Of a stretch of 64,000 nt of DNA, positions 62,763 to 64,000 are shown in pieces. Origin of the DNA: Tissierellia bacterium (GTDB lineage: Bacteria > Bacillota > Clostridia > Tissierellales > Tepidimicrobiaceae). Position 1 is the first letter of the stretch; each line of letters begins with the position of its first letter. Location: the NCBI GenBank assembly GCA_012735215.1, contig JAAYHX010000015.1, positions 49,950 to 113,949 on the forward strand, given 5' to 3'. The notes under the pieces were generated by a model. The model did no database searches, was not told the DNA's origin, and saw nothing but the letters and a program-made list of their open reading frames with translations. A program made the translations under genes and the position numbers.

Positions 62763-63887
62763 ATGTATTCAAATATTAAAACTTGCATTCTGCAGGGTTT
62801 AAATGGATATATTGTTGAGGTAGAAACGGATTTGTCAAGGGGACTTCCTATGTTTAACATTGTAGGTCTTCCAGATATTTCAATTAAGGAGTCTAAAGAA
62901 AGGGTAAGAACTGCAATAAAAAATAGTGGGTTCGAATTTCCTCTCTCTAGAATCACCGTCAATCTTGCCCCTGCCAATTTAAAAAAAGAAGGTTCTCAAT
63001 TGGATTTAGCTATTGCAGTTGGAATACTACATGCTATGGGCCTTATTAGGGATTTTGACTTCGAAAACACCACCTTTATAGGGGAACTTACCTTAGATGG
63101 AAGAATCAATCCTATTGATGGAGCATTACCTATAGTGATTTCTTTAAGAGATTATAATGTTAAACGTTGCTTTGTTCCTTTTGGCAATAGGGATGAAGCT
63201 GCCATTGTAGAAGATGTTGAGATAATACCTGTGAAGGATCTAAATGAAGTGGTTGATTATTTAAATGGTTCCATAAAAATAGAACCATATAAGGATCATA
63301 ATTCATGGTCCTATAAGGAAGAAGTATATGATATTGATTTTAGTGATATCAAAGGTCAAGAGGGGTTGAAGAGGGCTTTGGAAGTGGCCGCTGCAGGGTC
63401 CCATAATATTTTGATAATTGGTCCACCTGGGGCAGGAAAGACTATGGCAGCAAGAAGGATTTCTACTATACTGCCAAGGTTGACTTTTGAAGAAGCTATA
63501 GAAACAACGAAAATATACAGTGTAGCTGGTCTTTTAAAAACAAATGCATTAATAACTAGAAGACCTTTTAGATCACCACATCATACATCCTCTGCTGTAT
63601 CCCTTATAGGTGGTGGTAGAGTACCCAAGCCTGGAGAAGTATCTCTGGCACATAATGGGGTTCTTTTTTTGGATGAAATTCCTGAATTCAAGAAAAATGT
63701 TCTTGAAGTATTAAGACAGCCTATGGAAGATGGGGCAGTTACCATCTCCAGAGCAAATGCTACATTAACATATCCATCTAAGTTTATGTTAGTAGCTAGT
63801 ATGAATCCATGTCCGTGCGAAAGCAATCCGATAGATTATCCAAGTCTTGAAAGTCTTTCCCAGGTAAAAAGTACAATACCAGCTTAA
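62763..63887 (+). CDS. comM: ComM/YifB family AAA+ ATPase, interrupted by a mobile element
   Basis: ComM is a helicase that promotes branch migration during natural transformation in proteobacteria; the Firmicute relative is called YifB. The N-terminal Lon-like domain (1-170, [13 protein letters not shown] and [20 protein letters not shown]) and the first part of the AAA domain (Walker [20 protein letters not shown]) are intact. The match ends at SMNPCPC (about residue 352); the last 22 residues are foreign, and the following DRIDIH-type sensor and C-terminal domain are missing. About 500 residues are normal, so the protein is truncated by about a quarter. The lost part should lie beyond the window, on the far side of the element. 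Confidence 0.9.
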   Translation: MYSNIKTCILQGLNGYIVEVETDLSRGLPMFNIVGLPDISIKESKERVRTAIKNSGFEFPLSRITVNLAPANLKKEGSQLDLAIAVGILHAMGLIRDFDFENTTFIGELTLDGRINPIDGALPIVISLRDYNVKRCFVPFGNRDEAAIVEDVEIIPVKDLNEVVDYLNGSIKIEPYKDHNSWSYKEEVYDIDFSDIKGQEGLKRALEVAAAGSHNILIIGPPGAGKTMAARRISTILPRLTFEEAIETTKIYSVAGLLKTNALITRRPFRSPHHTSSAVSLIGGGRVPKPGEVSLAHNGVLFLDEIPEFKKNVLEVLRQPMEDGAVTISRANATLTYPSKFMLVASMNPCPCESNPIDYPSLESLSQVKSTIPA

Positions 63888-63999
63888 CTTTATTCTTATC
63901 TACTATAATTTCTTTTATAATGCTCCTAAGTAATTTTTTCTTTTCTTCAAGATCCAAGTATTCATATGTGTATTTGAAATTCTCAATATGCTTTATTAT
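63796..63999 (-). CDS. Large serine recombinase, C-terminal end, 5' part beyond the window
   Basis: The - strand is open from the window edge to a TAG at 63796-63798. The 67 residues include [20 protein letters not shown] followed by [11 protein letters not shown], which look like the last helix and strand of large serine recombinases of clostridial elements. The gene's last codons (CFRTDMDSY) and its stop are read from the comM sequence itself, so the gene crosses the integration junction near 63820. The catalytic domain lies outside the window, so the family assignment is inferred from a short piece and from position. Confidence 0.7.
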   Translation of the reverse strand: MIKHIENFKYTYEYLDLEEKKKLLRSIIKEIIVDKNKVKLVLYFLPGKDFQDLDNLSDCFRTDMDSY

Positions 64000-64000
64000 A
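63820..64000. mobile_element. Left end of a mobile element inserted in comM
   Basis: The sequence departs from comM after the codons for Met-Asn-Pro-Cys-Pro-Cys (ending near 63820) and the strand of the next gene reverses. The recombinase end lies at the junction, as expected for a site-specific element. The element type (prophage, integrative or conjugative element, or transposon) and the right end cannot be seen here. Confidence 0.75.

Overview
The window is an AT-rich chromosomal segment of a spore-forming Firmicute. SpoIVA, YlbJ and a YteA-type zinc-finger protein indicate endospore formation. Frequent TTG and GTG starts with strong GGAGG sites, and the order of the conserved clusters, point to class Clostridia; a Tissierellales-like relative is my best guess but is not proven by the sequence. 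Most of the window is dense housekeeping DNA, and most genes lie on the + strand.

Layout. 1-4242: the end of gpsA, a small unknown protein, spoIVA and a convergent lipoprotein phosphoesterase. 4491-8211: a decayed prophage at a tRNA-Pro(GGG) gene. It holds an integrase tail, a truncated minor capsid gene, a small phage gene, a structured leader, and broken scaffold, capsid and holin genes, between 54-bp direct repeats. 8563-12396: an FtsH-like protease, a small membrane protein and an HlyD-like protein. 12416-18240: the division cluster ylmE-sepF-ylmG-ylmH-divIVA, then yteA, lspA, rluD and pyrR. 18244-20013: rqcH on the - strand.

20205-34845: yicC-remA-gmk-rpoZ-coaBC-priA-def-fmt-yugP-rsmB-rlmN-prpC-prkC-rsgA-rpe, close to the classic Firmicute order. 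34901-36272: a TPP riboswitch controlling thiT and thiN. 36576-42640: rpmB (- strand), then an Asp23-family gene, fakA-like, recG, rsmD, coaD and a coiled-coil protein. 42641-45150: ylbJ and tmcAL on the - strand. 45272-62694: ackA, yceD-rpmF, plsX-acpP-rnc-radical SAM-smc-ftsY, ylxM-ffh-rpsP-khpA-rimM-trmD, rplS, rbgA-rnhB, a YlqG/YlqH-like pair and yraN.

62763-64000: comM/yifB is cut at its Met-Asn-Pro-Cys-Pro-Cys motif by a second mobile element. The element's visible end encodes, on the - strand, the C-terminus of what looks like a large serine recombinase whose stop codon lies inside comM. This element continues beyond the window and is the most promising lead. Other points of interest are a probable ATA start codon in ylmE, a compact potentially pseudoknotted RNA ahead of the dead phage scaffold gene, repeated CAA-to-TAA nonsense changes in the prophage remnant, and a terminator stem that overlaps the ylxM-ffh promoter.
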